DNA of 64,000 bases from Gyromitra esculenta (Eukaryota; Ascomycota; Pezizomycetes; Pezizales; Discinaceae): NCBI GenBank assembly GCA_038503075.1, contig JBCAML010000013.1:1116001-1180000 (forward strand). Reading direction: 5' to 3'. The position numbers and the translations under genes are program-made. Numbering within the stretch: the first letter of the stretch is position 1; every line of letters begins with the position of its first letter. The notes under the pieces were generated by a model. It saw nothing but the letters and a program-made list of their open reading frames with translations. It was not told where the DNA came from and searched no databases. Below, one piece after another: positions 44,719 to 56,492 of the stretch.

Positions 44719-45261
44719 ATGCCTCCTGCCAGCCGTCCATTTCCTAGTGGTGTGAATCCTCAATCTTATAGACGGACCCGCGCTCGTCCCCCCTCCGTCG
44801 CTTCCTCAATCGCTACGGCGCGCTGCTGCCCGCGGTACCTCTTCCGGCTACGGCCCCATTGCGACTCGTCCAAGGCGGTCGTGGTGGTAGGTAGGGTTCA
44901 CCGTCAGCGCCTCACTCCCACTACCACTGTCGTCGCCAGACGCAATAACGGGAAAGGGAAGGGAAGGGCGCACCCCAGGCCCTCCTCCGTCAGATCCTCT
45001 GTCCCGAGATCCTCTGTCCCGAGATCCTCCGGCGTGAGACCCTCCACCGTGAGATCCTCCACCGTAAGATCCCGCAGGACTACCAGATCCCCCACGATCT
45101 ACAATCCCACCGCACCTCTCTCTGCTTCGTCCTCGAGCGTTGGAGTGAGGGCGGAAGATTCAGAATCATGCCCACCAACGGCGCAGACCCGGCATCCTCG
45201 TCAGTCTCCCCAAAAGTCATCGTGCCATCAGTCACAGTCATTTCACTTCTCGTTCTTATAA
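44719..45261 (+). other. ATG-initiated 180-codon ORF overlapping the next gene's start
   Basis: The frame opens at a true ATG (TCAAATGCCTCC), is Arg/Ser-rich, contains the 15-bp repeat below (read as RSSVP/RSSTV) and ends 94 bases past the ATG of the 615-aa ORF, in another frame. It may be chance, an upstream ORF that limits translation of the main ORF, or part of an unrecognised upstream exon. Composition is low-complexity and I do not recognise a product. Confidence 0.3.
44992..45066 (+). repeat. 15-bp tandem repeat, five copies
   Basis: AGATCCTCtgtCCcG units begin at 44992, 45007, 45022, 45037 and 45052, followed by a partial sixth. The first two are identical. A 15-bp period keeps any reading frame, so it encodes a five-residue repeat if translated. 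Confidence 0.88.
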
Positions 45262-47015
45262 CATTCATTGGCGCAGTGATCATCTTTGTCCGCGCATACA
45301 GGAAAAGACGACGAAACAAATCTAATCTCGAAAAGCAGGATGCGGAGGCTGGGCGTGCTGGACATCGGGACATCGGGAACCGTGAGAGGCGTGGGAGTAC
45401 CATGAAGGGCGCGATGGCTTCACCGAGAGTTCTCGATAGGCCGGGAGGCGTCATCAGACCTCTACCTCGCGCGGCGAGGAGAGAATCTCAAGCGTTGTCC
45501 CAGGAGGCTCGCGAGATCGTGGACCAAGAGTTCCATAAAGGCCGAAGCGGTAAGGATGGCGCCGAGGGAGCGGTGGCGGCTGGACAAGGATATACTGTGC
45601 GCCACGCGCATGAAACGAGAGGTACAGAAATATATGAGAGTTCAGGCGTTCCTGTTGTACCGATCATTGGCAAAATTGAACGTATCACCGGTAACCCGCT
45701 CTCAAATGATTTTTACAGCGATCGAGCGAGTGGCAGCGGCCACTCGAGAAGCAATAGTGCAAACACGATCACAGAGCCCAAAAGACACAGCTATCCATTG
45801 CTCTCTACAAAAAACATTGCGCCAACTCGATCATCATCCAGACCTCTCACGCTCAATACCAATCTCTCACCGATATCACCCGAAACAGATATCTCCACTG
45901 CCCACGATTTTACTCCGTACAGTGCGCATACAATTGTTTTCAGACCTCTATCGCCTCCACCTGCCGCTCCGAACGCTATCGCGCTCAAATATCCCAATGT
46001 GACTGCCCTGGTGAGAGCAAATCCATCAGCAGAATCGTCAAGAAGATCGTCACAAAGATCATCAACCCGGTTTTCATATACTCAGTTGTATTCAGGAACA
46101 AATATCGCAGAACATATCTCAACCCAGTACAATCGCCTGAAAGAGCCACGGAAATCACCTCAACCACCCCCAAAGGATGCAGCTTCCCCAGTGCGCGTTC
46201 CAGAAACCCCATTGTCTGCAGCGTTCGGTGGCTTTAGTATTGCCCGAAAACCCATAAAATCCACGAGGATGTCATCCGGGCCTACAGAAATCGACTCCCC
46301 CGTAGAACCAGCAGAACAAAGACTTTCCTGGAAAGGTAGAAGCGTCCTCGAGCTCGATGGGTCAGGCCCTAGCAATGCTCGACCACCTGCCTTGACATCA
46401 CTGTCCAGACCCCACACACTAAGAAGAATTGACCAAAGCCTTCCGCTCGAACCCGCCACACCCCCGAAATTCGCCACCTCACCCAGAGTCCGCACCTCCG
46501 CATTCGGATCACGCCGACACAAAGATTATCCACCGCTCCCACCTATACCACCAGATTTCCGCGATATAGCTGGTGGCTCAGGGGAATTGATTGCACCAAC
46601 ACCCATGTCCCGCTCTACTTCGAACTACTCGAAGATTTCGGTCGTGTCTGTTCCATCTACTATCTCGTCCTTCAACACTATCGCTGGTCGAACCACGATT
46701 GGCGGGTTATCGCCAACGCCGGCACGACACTCTCTACAGAATACTCCCGATTACGAGGATGCGGCTAGTAGCAGTAATAGAAAGAGCGTGGGTGGTAAGA
46801 GCGTAGGTGGTAGCACAGTCTTGACTGAGACGAGCGAGATCTCGAATATGACGGAGGCGGAAATTGAGTTGGAGATGAGGAGGATCAGGGAGAGAGCTAG
46901 GAGAGCTTCGGAAGAACGAAGAGGTACAAGGAAGAGGAATGAGGAAAAGCAGATCAGTCGAAGGGTAGCGGAGAGCAGTGACAAGCTGAGTATTGGACAT
47001 CGCTTTTTTGGCTGA
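45168..47015 (+). CDS. Single-pass membrane protein with long Ser/Pro-rich cytoplasmic tail
   Basis: This is one exon of 615 aa. A short N-terminal segment (MPTNGADPASSSVSPK) precedes a strong span (VIVPSVTVISLLVLITFIGAVIIF, about residues 17-40) and then a basic stop-transfer sequence RAYRKRRRNK. By the positive-inside rule the N-terminus is outside and the tail inside. The tail is disordered, rich in Ser, Pro and Arg, with many candidate phosphosites (for example SSRRSSQRSS) and Pro-rich SH3-like sites (PLPPIPPDF). It ends in a charged helix (MTEAEIELEMRRIRERARRASEERR). It has the plan of a fungal cell-surface sensor or polarity scaffold, but there is no Cys-rich or WSC domain, so the role is unknown. 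The start is tentative because an overlapping ORF begins at 44719. Confidence 0.7.
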   Translation: MPTNGADPASSSVSPKVIVPSVTVISLLVLITFIGAVIIFVRAYRKRRRNKSNLEKQDAEAGRAGHRDIGNRERRGSTMKGAMASPRVLDRPGGVIRPLPRAARRESQALSQEAREIVDQEFHKGRSGKDGAEGAVAAGQGYTVRHAHETRGTEIYESSGVPVVPIIGKIERITGNPLSNDFYSDRASGSGHSRSNSANTITEPKRHSYPLLSTKNIAPTRSSSRPLTLNTNLSPISPETDISTAHDFTPYSAHTIVFRPLSPPPAAPNAIALKYPNVTALVRANPSAESSRRSSQRSSTRFSYTQLYSGTNIAEHISTQYNRLKEPRKSPQPPPKDAASPVRVPETPLSAAFGGFSIARKPIKSTRMSSGPTEIDSPVEPAEQRLSWKGRSVLELDGSGPSNARPPALTSLSRPHTLRRIDQSLPLEPATPPKFATSPRVRTSAFGSRRHKDYPPLPPIPPDFRDIAGGSGELIAPTPMSRSTSNYSKISVVSVPSTISSFNTIAGRTTIGGLSPTPARHSLQNTPDYEDAASSSNRKSVGGKSVGGSTVLTETSEISNMTEAEIELEMRRIRERARRASEERRGTRKRNEEKQISRRVAESSDKLSIGHRFFG

Positions 47016-48737
47016 GTATATCCCCCCGGTTTGTTCCCCCATCTCATTTTGCTTGATTTTCTTGTAGCATCCAATTCACATCTGTGTGAAAGCGGACTTT
47101 TCTCTCCCTTCTTTTTTTATCTTCGTGTGTTTTTTGTTTTTTTATTTAAGGGGTGCATCATTTCTCTATTCAACTTGTGAATATTGCTCGCTTCGTGAGC
47201 GGTCTTTTTCTCTTCTTATTTTCTAGTGTCTATTTTTTTTTTTCTTGGTTATTATTCATGATGATATGTGTATGTTTCACCCTTATAGCTTCTTGATTTT
47301 TCGTTGTCTCCTTTTCCTAAGGTTGAATTATATTTATAGCACGGCAGATCATTGGTAGATGGGGGGACATACACAGTAAGGATTTAAAGACTGATGCTTT
47401 TGTCCTGTTCCCCCCCCCCAATGCATGGATACCCCTATAACTGTTTTGGGTGTTTTTTTTAGAGCTTTTTATATTTTATATTCAGCCCACAGTTGCAAGC
47501 TAGCACTTGTGATCTTCATAGCGTAATGGAATTTGAAAAGGAAAAGTTTGACATGCTCAAACCGATCTTTGCTGGGTCTGGTCTTGTGATAAACCAATAG
47601 TTCTAGCGCTTATCCATCTACCCTATAACAAATACCCACCTCGCAAAGTGGCATCAGATTATATTCGGACAGGCACAAGCTAGCCTTTGTGAGATAGCAA
47701 ATGTGCAAATGGAGCTAAACAATCAAGCAGATGACTTAGGCTACTGTGTATACGGATAGGCGCTTAGATCTACATAGGATTACAACTCTCTTCGGCAGCT
47801 ACTATACACGGTCAGTGCCGTGGAGTCCTCCGTGAGCTGGGTGAGTTGGTGCTCGGATATGGAAACCCAAGCGAGCTCGAGTTAGCAGTGTCTGAAAGTC
47901 CTCTAAATGAACGTGACCTCGCTGAGGAAATACCCGTCTGAATTTTTGGTGCTCAGGGTTTTATGAGGGCGGCTAGAGCCTGACGTTGGGGTTTTGGAGT
48001 GAAATTATGATCACCAATTATCACTCGCTATTAAAGCCTCTCGTTTGTATTAAAACCCTAAACCACCACTATCGAGTACATATTACTCAGTGAGTGGTCA
48101 GGTTATATAAGAGCTATTTTGGGCACTGGTGATTGTGGGGCTCTCTTTATTAGTCGGATAACAGCATATAGAAGAGGACGTAAGCTTTCGCCTAAAACTA
48201 AGAAGGTAAATAATCCAAATCGGTATCCTTTCCAACACTACGGTTTCGGGGCACTTTAAAAAAAATCTAGAGCAGCTTGTCCCAGTGATTTCATCACAAA
48301 TTCTCACTCGTTAACGAGTGCATAAGGATTCAATAGGACATAAAATAGATATGTAGACGCCTCCTATAAAATTTTACATAAACGCCGAGTTGTCTTTGGG
48401 CATAGAATTAAAAGAGATTAAATATGAACCAGTAATTGAAAACAAGAGAAAAGTCCAACAGCTGGATGCATGAGTGGGTACTAGTATAATTGGCAGCTAT
48501 AATAAATAGATAAACGGGTAAAATAAATAAAAAAGATATCGATAAACGCCGTGGTTGTGTAAATATATGCAATGCAGACCGTTTTGCCAGCCCAACTAAA
48601 CTATATGAAGTTGAAAAGAAAAATCCAATGAAAGATACCGAATAAAATCCTTGAAAATAAGCCCATAATCCCGTATCATGTCATGCACACACTGCCAGCA
48701 ACAAAAGAAAAAAGAAAAAAAAAGAAGATTATGCCCT
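47016..48737. other. Convergent 3' spacer, no gene seen
   Basis: Two genes converge on this 1.7-kb region. The left 400 bp has T runs (for example 47229-47241) and C8 at 47411-47418; the rest is AT-rich. No RNA gene, repeat family or coding frame was recognised. Confidence 0.55.
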
Positions 48738-51700
48738 TTACATGAAATGTGAAGATTGGGTCGGGTCTAATAACAGGTCTTTGATTGTCGAGCTGAGTTC
48801 CTTGAAGTCGACGGGCTTGGACACGTATCTTGAGAATCCAGCTGCAATGCAACGGTCCGCGACATCTGACATCACATTGGCTGACAGAGCAACTATTGGC
48901 ACGCTTAGCGCTTTGTGATCTTGTTCCCATCGCCGAATTTCCATCGTAGCTTGGAATCCGTCTTTTCTCGGCATGTGGAGATCGCACTATCACAACTACA
49001 CATCAGAACTACGCAAATTAATCTTGGGGAAAGCAGAACATACCAGGATAAGACCGTAATACCCAGGCTCTTGAGCAAAAACCTTCTCCACACATTCCAC
49101 CCCGTCACTTGCGGTTTCTACCTCCAAGCCCACTCTTGCCAGGAAGCGCAACAGCACTTTTTGATTAACTCTATTATCCTCAACAAGCAATACTCTATGG
49201 CCCCTATTACCCACTTCCCTCTCCATCTGGCTAAACACTCTCTTTTGAGTCTCCACAACCTGTTGTGCTGAATCTCTATTCCTATCCATAGACGCGTCTC
49301 TCTCATTTGCCGGATCAAAGACGACGCCGAAGCGGGAAGGTTTGATAGGTTTATAAATGAACTGTAGCCTAGAAGCCATTCGATCGCAGTCCTGTGCACC
49401 ACCCTGCATTACCGCTGTCCTTTGGGTCGGATTGGTAAGGACAAGCATGGTTGTTAACGAGTGAATTGAATTGCTCAAAATCTGGCCCATGAGCTCAATA
49501 ATTTCTGCGTGGTCTGAGAGATTAACAACGATGTGCGTAAACACAACGGGATCACCGCCACTGATTAATTCCTTGCATTCGCTGAACTTTGAAGCCTGGG
49601 TGATTTGGTTGGGGATATTTTTCGGCAATGTGATCTTGATGTGATGCGCTATAGCGATGCGGGAGTAATGTTGTTCGGATACGATCAAGATCGAAAACAT
49701 CGGAGGGATAACTGCATGGCTGAGTTCCGTGTCGATCGAGGGCATCTTCATCGGCACAAGCTCCTGTTCTGCCGAGGTAGGGGAGGTATATGCCTTGTAC
49801 TTTTGCTGGGCCTCAGTAGGCAGGGAGAGTCGCATTGAAGCAGGATCTGCAGGAGACGAAATTGGAAGGTGAGCCAAAGCCGACGTAGAGGACCCAGTCG
49901 ACGTAGAACGGAACGAACTTATCGAGGGATCCGAACTTGCCGATGAACCTGGAGCAGATGATTGCCCATCGCTAAAGGTAAGCCCCGGCGGCGTATCGGA
50001 CGCAAATTCCGTGATTCTTTCCGTAATCCTATCGGACTCTAAGATACCCTGGCGTTTGCCCTGGGCAGGAATGCCTGGTGGAATACCCAGCGGGATACCT
50101 GGCGGAATACCGTCGGGGGTGAGTGTTGCCGAAGATGATACTTCATCTTGTGGTTTCTCTCTGGGTATCCTGAACTTGGCACTACAGATAAAGGTCCTAT
50201 TCGCAGTTAGTAAATTCTATGCTCTTGCTAGGATAATTACAACTCACGATCCTTTCCCCTTCTCACTACTCGCAGTCATGCGCCCTCCATGAAGCTCCAC
50301 CAGTTGCCTAGAGATTACAAGGCCTAATCCACTACCGCCGTGTGCCCTTGTGCTAGATCCGTCAATTTGGCTAAAAGGCTTGAACATCAGTTCTTCATCC
50401 TTTTTATCGAATCCAGGTCCAGTGTCATGGCACTCAAACTGCAGCATAACGCCGTCATCTCCGCTAAATTTATCATCCTTAATAACAGAGCATCTAGAGA
50501 ACACTTCTCCCTTCGACGTAAACTTGATCGCATTCTATAGTCACCAAAACTGGTGAGCCAATCGTCACCAATATGAGGGGGTAAAAACCCTCAACCAATA
50601 CAACGAAGCCAACGTACCCCAATGACATTCAAAAGCACCTGTCTTAATCGCACACGATCCCCGCACACAACCGGCGGCACATCTTCGTCTACGATGAAAT
50701 TTAGCTCGAGGTCCTTCGCTATTGCCATAGTACTCAAGAGCTCATTTGCATCCTCAATCAAAGAATGAATTCTAAACCACTCGGGATTTAATCGCATCAT
50801 GCCTGCCTCCACTTTCGAGAGGTCAAGAATATCATTAATGACGCTCAGCAATCCATCTGAACTCTGTGATATTGTATGGCAATAGTCCAACTGCTCCCCG
50901 TTCAAAGGAGTATCGAGCAAAAAGTTCACCATCCCCGAAATTCCGATAAGCGGTGTTCCTATCCCACTACATCAGCTATACCCAGGAATGAAGCATTCAA
51001 AACAAGGAGGTTACTCACGAATTTCATGGCTCATGTTCGCCAAGAATCTCGTTTTGCTCTCCATCGTCTTTTGCGCAGCTTCGTTCGCTTCCTTTAACTT
51101 CTGCTCCAACAATTTATGGTCATTGATATCGGTACAGGTACCAAACCACTGACCCTCCCCAGTCCCGAAATTCGTCTCTACGCTGACACATCTCACCAAA
51201 TGCCATCGATAATTCCCATGCTTGTCTTTCAATCTCAATTCCGTTGAGAATGTGGGCTTTTCGTCCTCGATATCTGACGTTCCTCCCTCTGGAGCCTGGA
51301 ATCCCGAACTTGAGAAGCCCGAACCAGAGCTCTCAAAACCAGAACGAGAATCATCGTAGCCTGAATCTTCAAGTCCAGGAGTTCCCAAATTAGGACTTGT
51401 CGAACGGGGACTTAATGATGGACTTCCGCTCAAGCCAGGTAAGGCGCACTTGTATCTATCATTAGGATGAACATGTTCCATGAACCCCAATCTTAACGCT
51501 TGTCCAAGTGTCTGTCCAGAATACCCCAGCCATTGGGTATTCGCATATGAAATGCCATCAATAGCCGTAGCCGCAAATACAATCTGAGGACTAGAGTTGG
51601 CAAGAGATCTGTACTTGCTTTCTGACTCCGCCATTTCAGCCTGTCTTGCAGCATCCACTTCCGCAATGCGCTGGTCATGAATATCCATATTGGTACCAAA

Positions 51701-54700
51701 CCAATGGACGATAATTCCCCTCGAGTCCCGCAACGGTACTGCACGGATCATGAACCATCGATAAACCCCATCAAACCGCCGAACACGGACCTGGTGTGAG
51801 AAGGGTTCGCCTTTCCGAACAGCAATCCCCCAGCGTTTGATATAGTCGTCTCGATCATCCGGATGTATAGCATCAGATGGCCCCTTCATGAATTCTTCGA
51901 CTGTCGCACCCCTGTAGGCGAGCATCCTAGCATTCACCCACGTAGTGTCCCCGGTGTAGGGGGCTGCTGTGAACACATGCACAGGTATCGAATCGATGAT
52001 AGTCCGAAGCAACTTGTTAGACGGAGGAGGCATTTGATGGTTCTGTGATGTCGGACCAGATACTAACACACGTGATGATGAACCAGGTCGCCTTCCAGAT
52101 GGAGTTCCGGGAAGCGAAGTCGTTGCAGCTAAAGATTGAAATGTCGCGGAGTAGTCTGCCCCATACGAATGCAGAAGCGTGTGAGGATGATTCTGTCCAA
52201 TTACCTTTAGAGATGGTTTGTGTTTCCTTGGGAAGCGTGTCCGTCGTGGTGGGGCTGATTCGGATCCGGGTGATACGGAAGGCGAGTCCATAACACCAGC
52301 GAGCCGCTCTCCAAGCTCATCTAAACTAGGTGTTTTCTCTGAGTCCGCAAGTTTCTTTATCACGTGATCCGACAGCTGTAATTCAGAATACGTAGGAGGA
52401 GGATCCCGCGTAGACTCCTGATTCCTCTCCCGTTTCACAGTACCTTGAATTTCCTTCTTGAATCTGACTGTTCCACCTGAGCTTGCTCCCTCATCCTCCT
52501 CCATCTGCAGTTGTAACTCCAAGCTCGCTATAGCTCCTTGCGTTTTCGTCGCTGATAGTGCTGCTGCCGCTCGAATACTAGCATAGGTTGCAACATTACC
52601 ACTGTTTTGTCTGCTAAAAATCTTTCTTTTATCTCGGGGAGGCTGGAAGTACCCTTCCAAATTATCAGGGCCCGGGCTAGCAGGCGTACTAGCTTGACTC
52701 TCCCGAGATCTACCGCTTCCTTGATCACTCTCTGGTTTTGGTGGACCCAGTCCTCCTCCGTCCCATCCTGGGCTTACAACTCTCGAAGCGCTATCTTTGG
52801 ACATCGTGCTGACCTCGCTAGGACTTGTAACACTAGCTCCTTCAACAGCATCTGGAGATTTCAGCCCATATCTCAGCGATGAATGCAACTCCGACTCAAT
52901 ATCTGCCATCTGTCTTCTAAGAGGCCGTCTATATCGTAAATGACTTAACTGGTTCATAACATTGGAATGGTTTTGCGCCAAAGAAAATGCCGTGGCCGCG
53001 AGGGGTGCAAAGTGGGATAACGAATGGATGAGGTTTCTAGGATAAGGAATAACAGGGCTCAGCATAGACAGTATCGCAATTGGGGATTTCTTGTGCCCTG
53101 CCAAGTTGTGTCGAGAAAGAATATCGTTATTCGGCATGTCCAGACTGCCTCGAAATGGAGTTTCAACTCTGCGAGACCCAGCAGGGGTAACCGTAGAACC
53201 ACCTCCAGCTGCCGCTGATGCGGATGGATTCAAAGACTTTGAGAAACTTGGATGAATTAGTGGAATATGGATAACCGTCCATGCGCTTTCAAACCCAATG
53301 GCATTTACCGGTTCCTGGGCAGAGTATACTGGACTGTTAGATTGGGGATTAAAAGTTTCTTCATCCACCTTTGGCGGAGCAAAGAAGGGATTCTCTGATG
53401 GATCCTGCTTCGGCGCCGGCGATGGGGCCGGAGATTGGCTCCACGGCGATGTGAGGGCTTGTTCATACTCTTCATACGAAGAAGCCCTGTCGAGTGAATG
53501 TGAGTGAGTTTGCGCATTGTGTAGATGCTGCTGCGCAGAATAGAACTGCAAACTAGGGTTTTGGTTACGATACCCATCCTTCTGCGCACTCTTCTTCTTC
53601 CGCCGCATCCCCTTTCCAACAAAAAATAACGGTGTCGGAGGCTGTGAAGGAAGTTGTATGCTTGAGTTGATATTACTTAAATCCAATTTCTCCACGCCCT
53701 GAATGGTTGCTTGTTCTGGAATCGATGCTTTCTTTGGTTTCGATCGCAGTTCGTTAGGAAATACCCGTGGTGGTGATGATCTAGGACTATTAACCGCCAC
53801 CAACTCTACCTCTCGACGTCGTTTTTCCCGTTCTTCCAGATGTGTTTTGATGTCTCTATATTCCCTACCCAATACAACTACCTTTCCTCTCTGTAAAACC
53901 CTACTGACACCAGCCCCATCCAACAACGCATCCGCTTCGTAATTCAAGGGTTGTAGAGTTGGAAACACCCTCCCACGCTGCTCATCCTCCTCTATCCCCT
54001 GAGAATAAGCCATGTTCTGTTTCTGACGTCCAAGCTCTGGTGGCAAAGGTGGCGGCTGTGGGGGATCCAATGGAGAAATACCGCTCGTCTCGGACAACCA
54101 ATCAGAATTACTCGCATCTTCGTTGTGCTCTGAGGGCCCAATAGTCACAGGAGCAAATGGCTCATCAGAATTCCTCTCAATCTGAAGAGGTACCGTAGTA
54201 TCCTCATCTGGGTCCCCTAGATTTGCGAAAAACCCTTCCTGCTCCATTCTTCCATTCATCATTGAATTTCCAGTGTTTCTTGGTATTGGAACACCTTGAT
54301 GCCCATCACTGTCTTCTCCCAACGAAGCTTCATCCTGATCTCCCAACGAAGCTTCATCCTGATCTCCCACACAGCCCCTCTCATCTCCAAGATATGTCAG
54401 AGACAAACAGTCGTCCTCCGCCACGTTAAAGGTAGCTTTTTGACCCCATGGTGTGTTTTCAAGATCTGTTGAATCTGAAGGTACAGCAAGGGTGACCCGT
54501 TCCGCCTTATAACAAGTTGTGGCAATTTTAACAACATTACTCCAAAACGCATCGATGCCAGCTTCTGAGTGTAGCAAAAGCGCAAGGTCGTACATATTTG
54601 GTGTTGGGAAGTCAGGGTTCTCAAAGGGGGTTATTGGCTGCGTACCCTGAGGTTGAAATGCAAACGAAGCTGGAGTGGTAGTGCCTGACGGCAAGATCCT

Positions 54701-55387
54701 ATCATGAGGGCCCATACCTGGGGACATTGTTGTGTTAAAAGCGGTTGCCACACTGTTACCAGTCAAACCTCTAGACATTGTTGGCATCATTTGCGGGAAT
54801 GGATAAGAAGTCGAGGAACAACTGGATTCGGGTTGTTTAGATTTTGGGATAGCGGTTTTCACTCCCGAGGCGGGGGATCGGACAATTTCTCCACTTCGGT
54901 TTTCTTTGGGGGTGGGGGGAGAACCTGGCGACGACGCTGTAGTGGACTGGTCTAACCGACTCTTCTTTCGAGCTCGGGCCTGGGACCTCATCACGGCCTT
55001 CCGAGAAATTAGAATCCCAAAAATCCGAAAAACCAGCAACCCGGCCGTGAGCACAGAGAATAGCAACAACAGGAGGGTTGCCGGAGGAGGGTTCGACAGC
55101 AGGAAGAATACCTCTTTCAAGCTCTCGACGCACGGCTGCACACCCTGAACGTTCCCATTGCCGTAGCCAGCTCCCCCCCCAGTGTCCCCTCCTCCTAGCC
55201 CCCCTCCTCCTAATCCTCCTCCTCTTCCTCCGTCTCTTCCTCCAACACTCCCCGTACCAGCAGTATTCGACGGCGACGGCGACGACGAGGGCATCGAATT
55301 GGTTGCATCTGTTGTAGAAGATTGGATACTTCGTGAATACACAGTCGTTGATAGATACGCGGGTGGCGATGCAGGCGGCGATCGCAT
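48738..55387 (-). CDS. Hybrid sensor histidine kinase with GAF-like, two PAS, HisKA, HATPase and receiver domains
   Basis: Five exons (55387-51019, 50958-50618, 50534-50248, 50196-49044, 48986-48738) encode 2132 aa. In order: a Gly-rich tract at 48-75; a membrane span about 102-126; a long disordered region; a GAF-like domain that begins near 265 (YKAERVTLAVPSDSTDLEN) and appears to resume after a disordered insert near 700 (WTVIHIPL, PIAILSML); PAS/PAC at about 1125-1236 and 1259-1420; the H-box NMSHEIRTPL with its His near 1450, formed exactly across intron 1; the N-box NVIGNAIKF; G boxes DTGPGF and GGSGLGL; and a C-terminal receiver (VLLVEDNRVNQKVL, phospho-Asp in CDLHMPRKDG, Lys in VSKPVD). 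It would autophosphorylate and feed a Ypd1-type phosphotransfer protein. The fungal HHK group cannot be fixed by eye. Exon 4 contains GIP repeats and a 24-bp duplication lies at 54315-54362. Confidence 0.93.
54315..54362 (-). repeat. 24-bp in-frame duplication in the histidine kinase
   Basis: TCTCCCAACGAAGCTTCATCCTGA-type units start at 54315 and 54339, followed by a partial third. They encode two consecutive copies of an eight-residue unit (GDQDEASL) in the disordered insert of the GAF-like region. The length keeps frame. (Only the first 20 bases identify the unit; the last four vary with where it is cut.). Confidence 0.85.
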
Positions 55388-56459
55388 AGCGTATCTTCTC
55401 CCCGATGTCTCGGTCGTCGGCGGTAGGCGGCTGATGTTGATTTGCAGCTCTGGGCAAGTATGACGTCGGTAGCTACCGGCAACTTGACAGCGACATTAAA
55501 ATAATAATAAAACTGTTTTCAAGAAAAAAGATACTCTCTTCCCCCAGAGTGCGCAAAAAAAACAAACAGCCGTGGCGATTCAGAACTTTTGATAGCAGGG
55601 GGGAAAACGCAAGCAGATGAAAAAAATGCTAGGGCAGCGGCAAGCGGTACCAACTTTTTTTCTTTAATTTGCCTTCCTCCGCAGAGACGCCCAGCGATAG
55701 TAGACGGAAGAGAAGAGCGACAAAGAACCCACGTAAGAACGAACGCGCAAACGGGAAAGATGATATCGATGACGACGATGACGGAGTGGCGACTTGTGTA
55801 AAAGTGGACAAATGATCCTTCCTGCCCTGAGGCGAGAAAATCTGGGCGGCAATAAATTCAATCAATCAATATAAACGTTCTGATCTGGTCCCTGCGCCCC
55901 TTCCCCTATTATCCCTTTTCCCGTGCTGGCACTCGGTTTCCCCTCTTCTCTTCTCGCAACCGCATTTGCTTGTGTACAATAGGGGGATGAAGAGATTGGA
56001 AATTTTACCAGTTAAGTTCTCAGCGAGAGTGTGAATAATAAGGTATAAACGACAAAATTTATTGTTTGTTGTGGTTGTAAAAGATTATAGCAGACGAGGG
56101 GCGATCCACTACAAAGGCAAATGGGGGTAAAGGGAAAGGAACAAAAATTAAAATTAAAAAAATGGATGGATGGGTAACTAAGTACTTACTTACACGTAGG
56201 TATGTATGTATGTAATGTATGTAGACTGATGATAGATTTGGGGGGGCTATCTGTGGTGCTGTGCAGACAGGCACAATCAAGGGGATTTGACCGGAAGGGT
56301 GGTAGGGTAAAACGATCCTCCAAAGTGAGAGGGTTGCGTAAAACCCAGACCGTCAAGAGCAGAAGTTCGTCTCCACTCACTCAACGTTGAGAAAAGTATG
56401 GGGGAGGATAACGGAAGGGGGAAATAGAGTACACCCCAAGCAGAATCACACTCGTACAA

Positions 56460-56492
<33 letters not shown>

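Noticed and set aside
53305..53622. 105-codon minus-strand ORF within the histidine kinase
   Set aside because: It is an alternative frame of the disordered insert; the main frame is continuous over 1450 codons.
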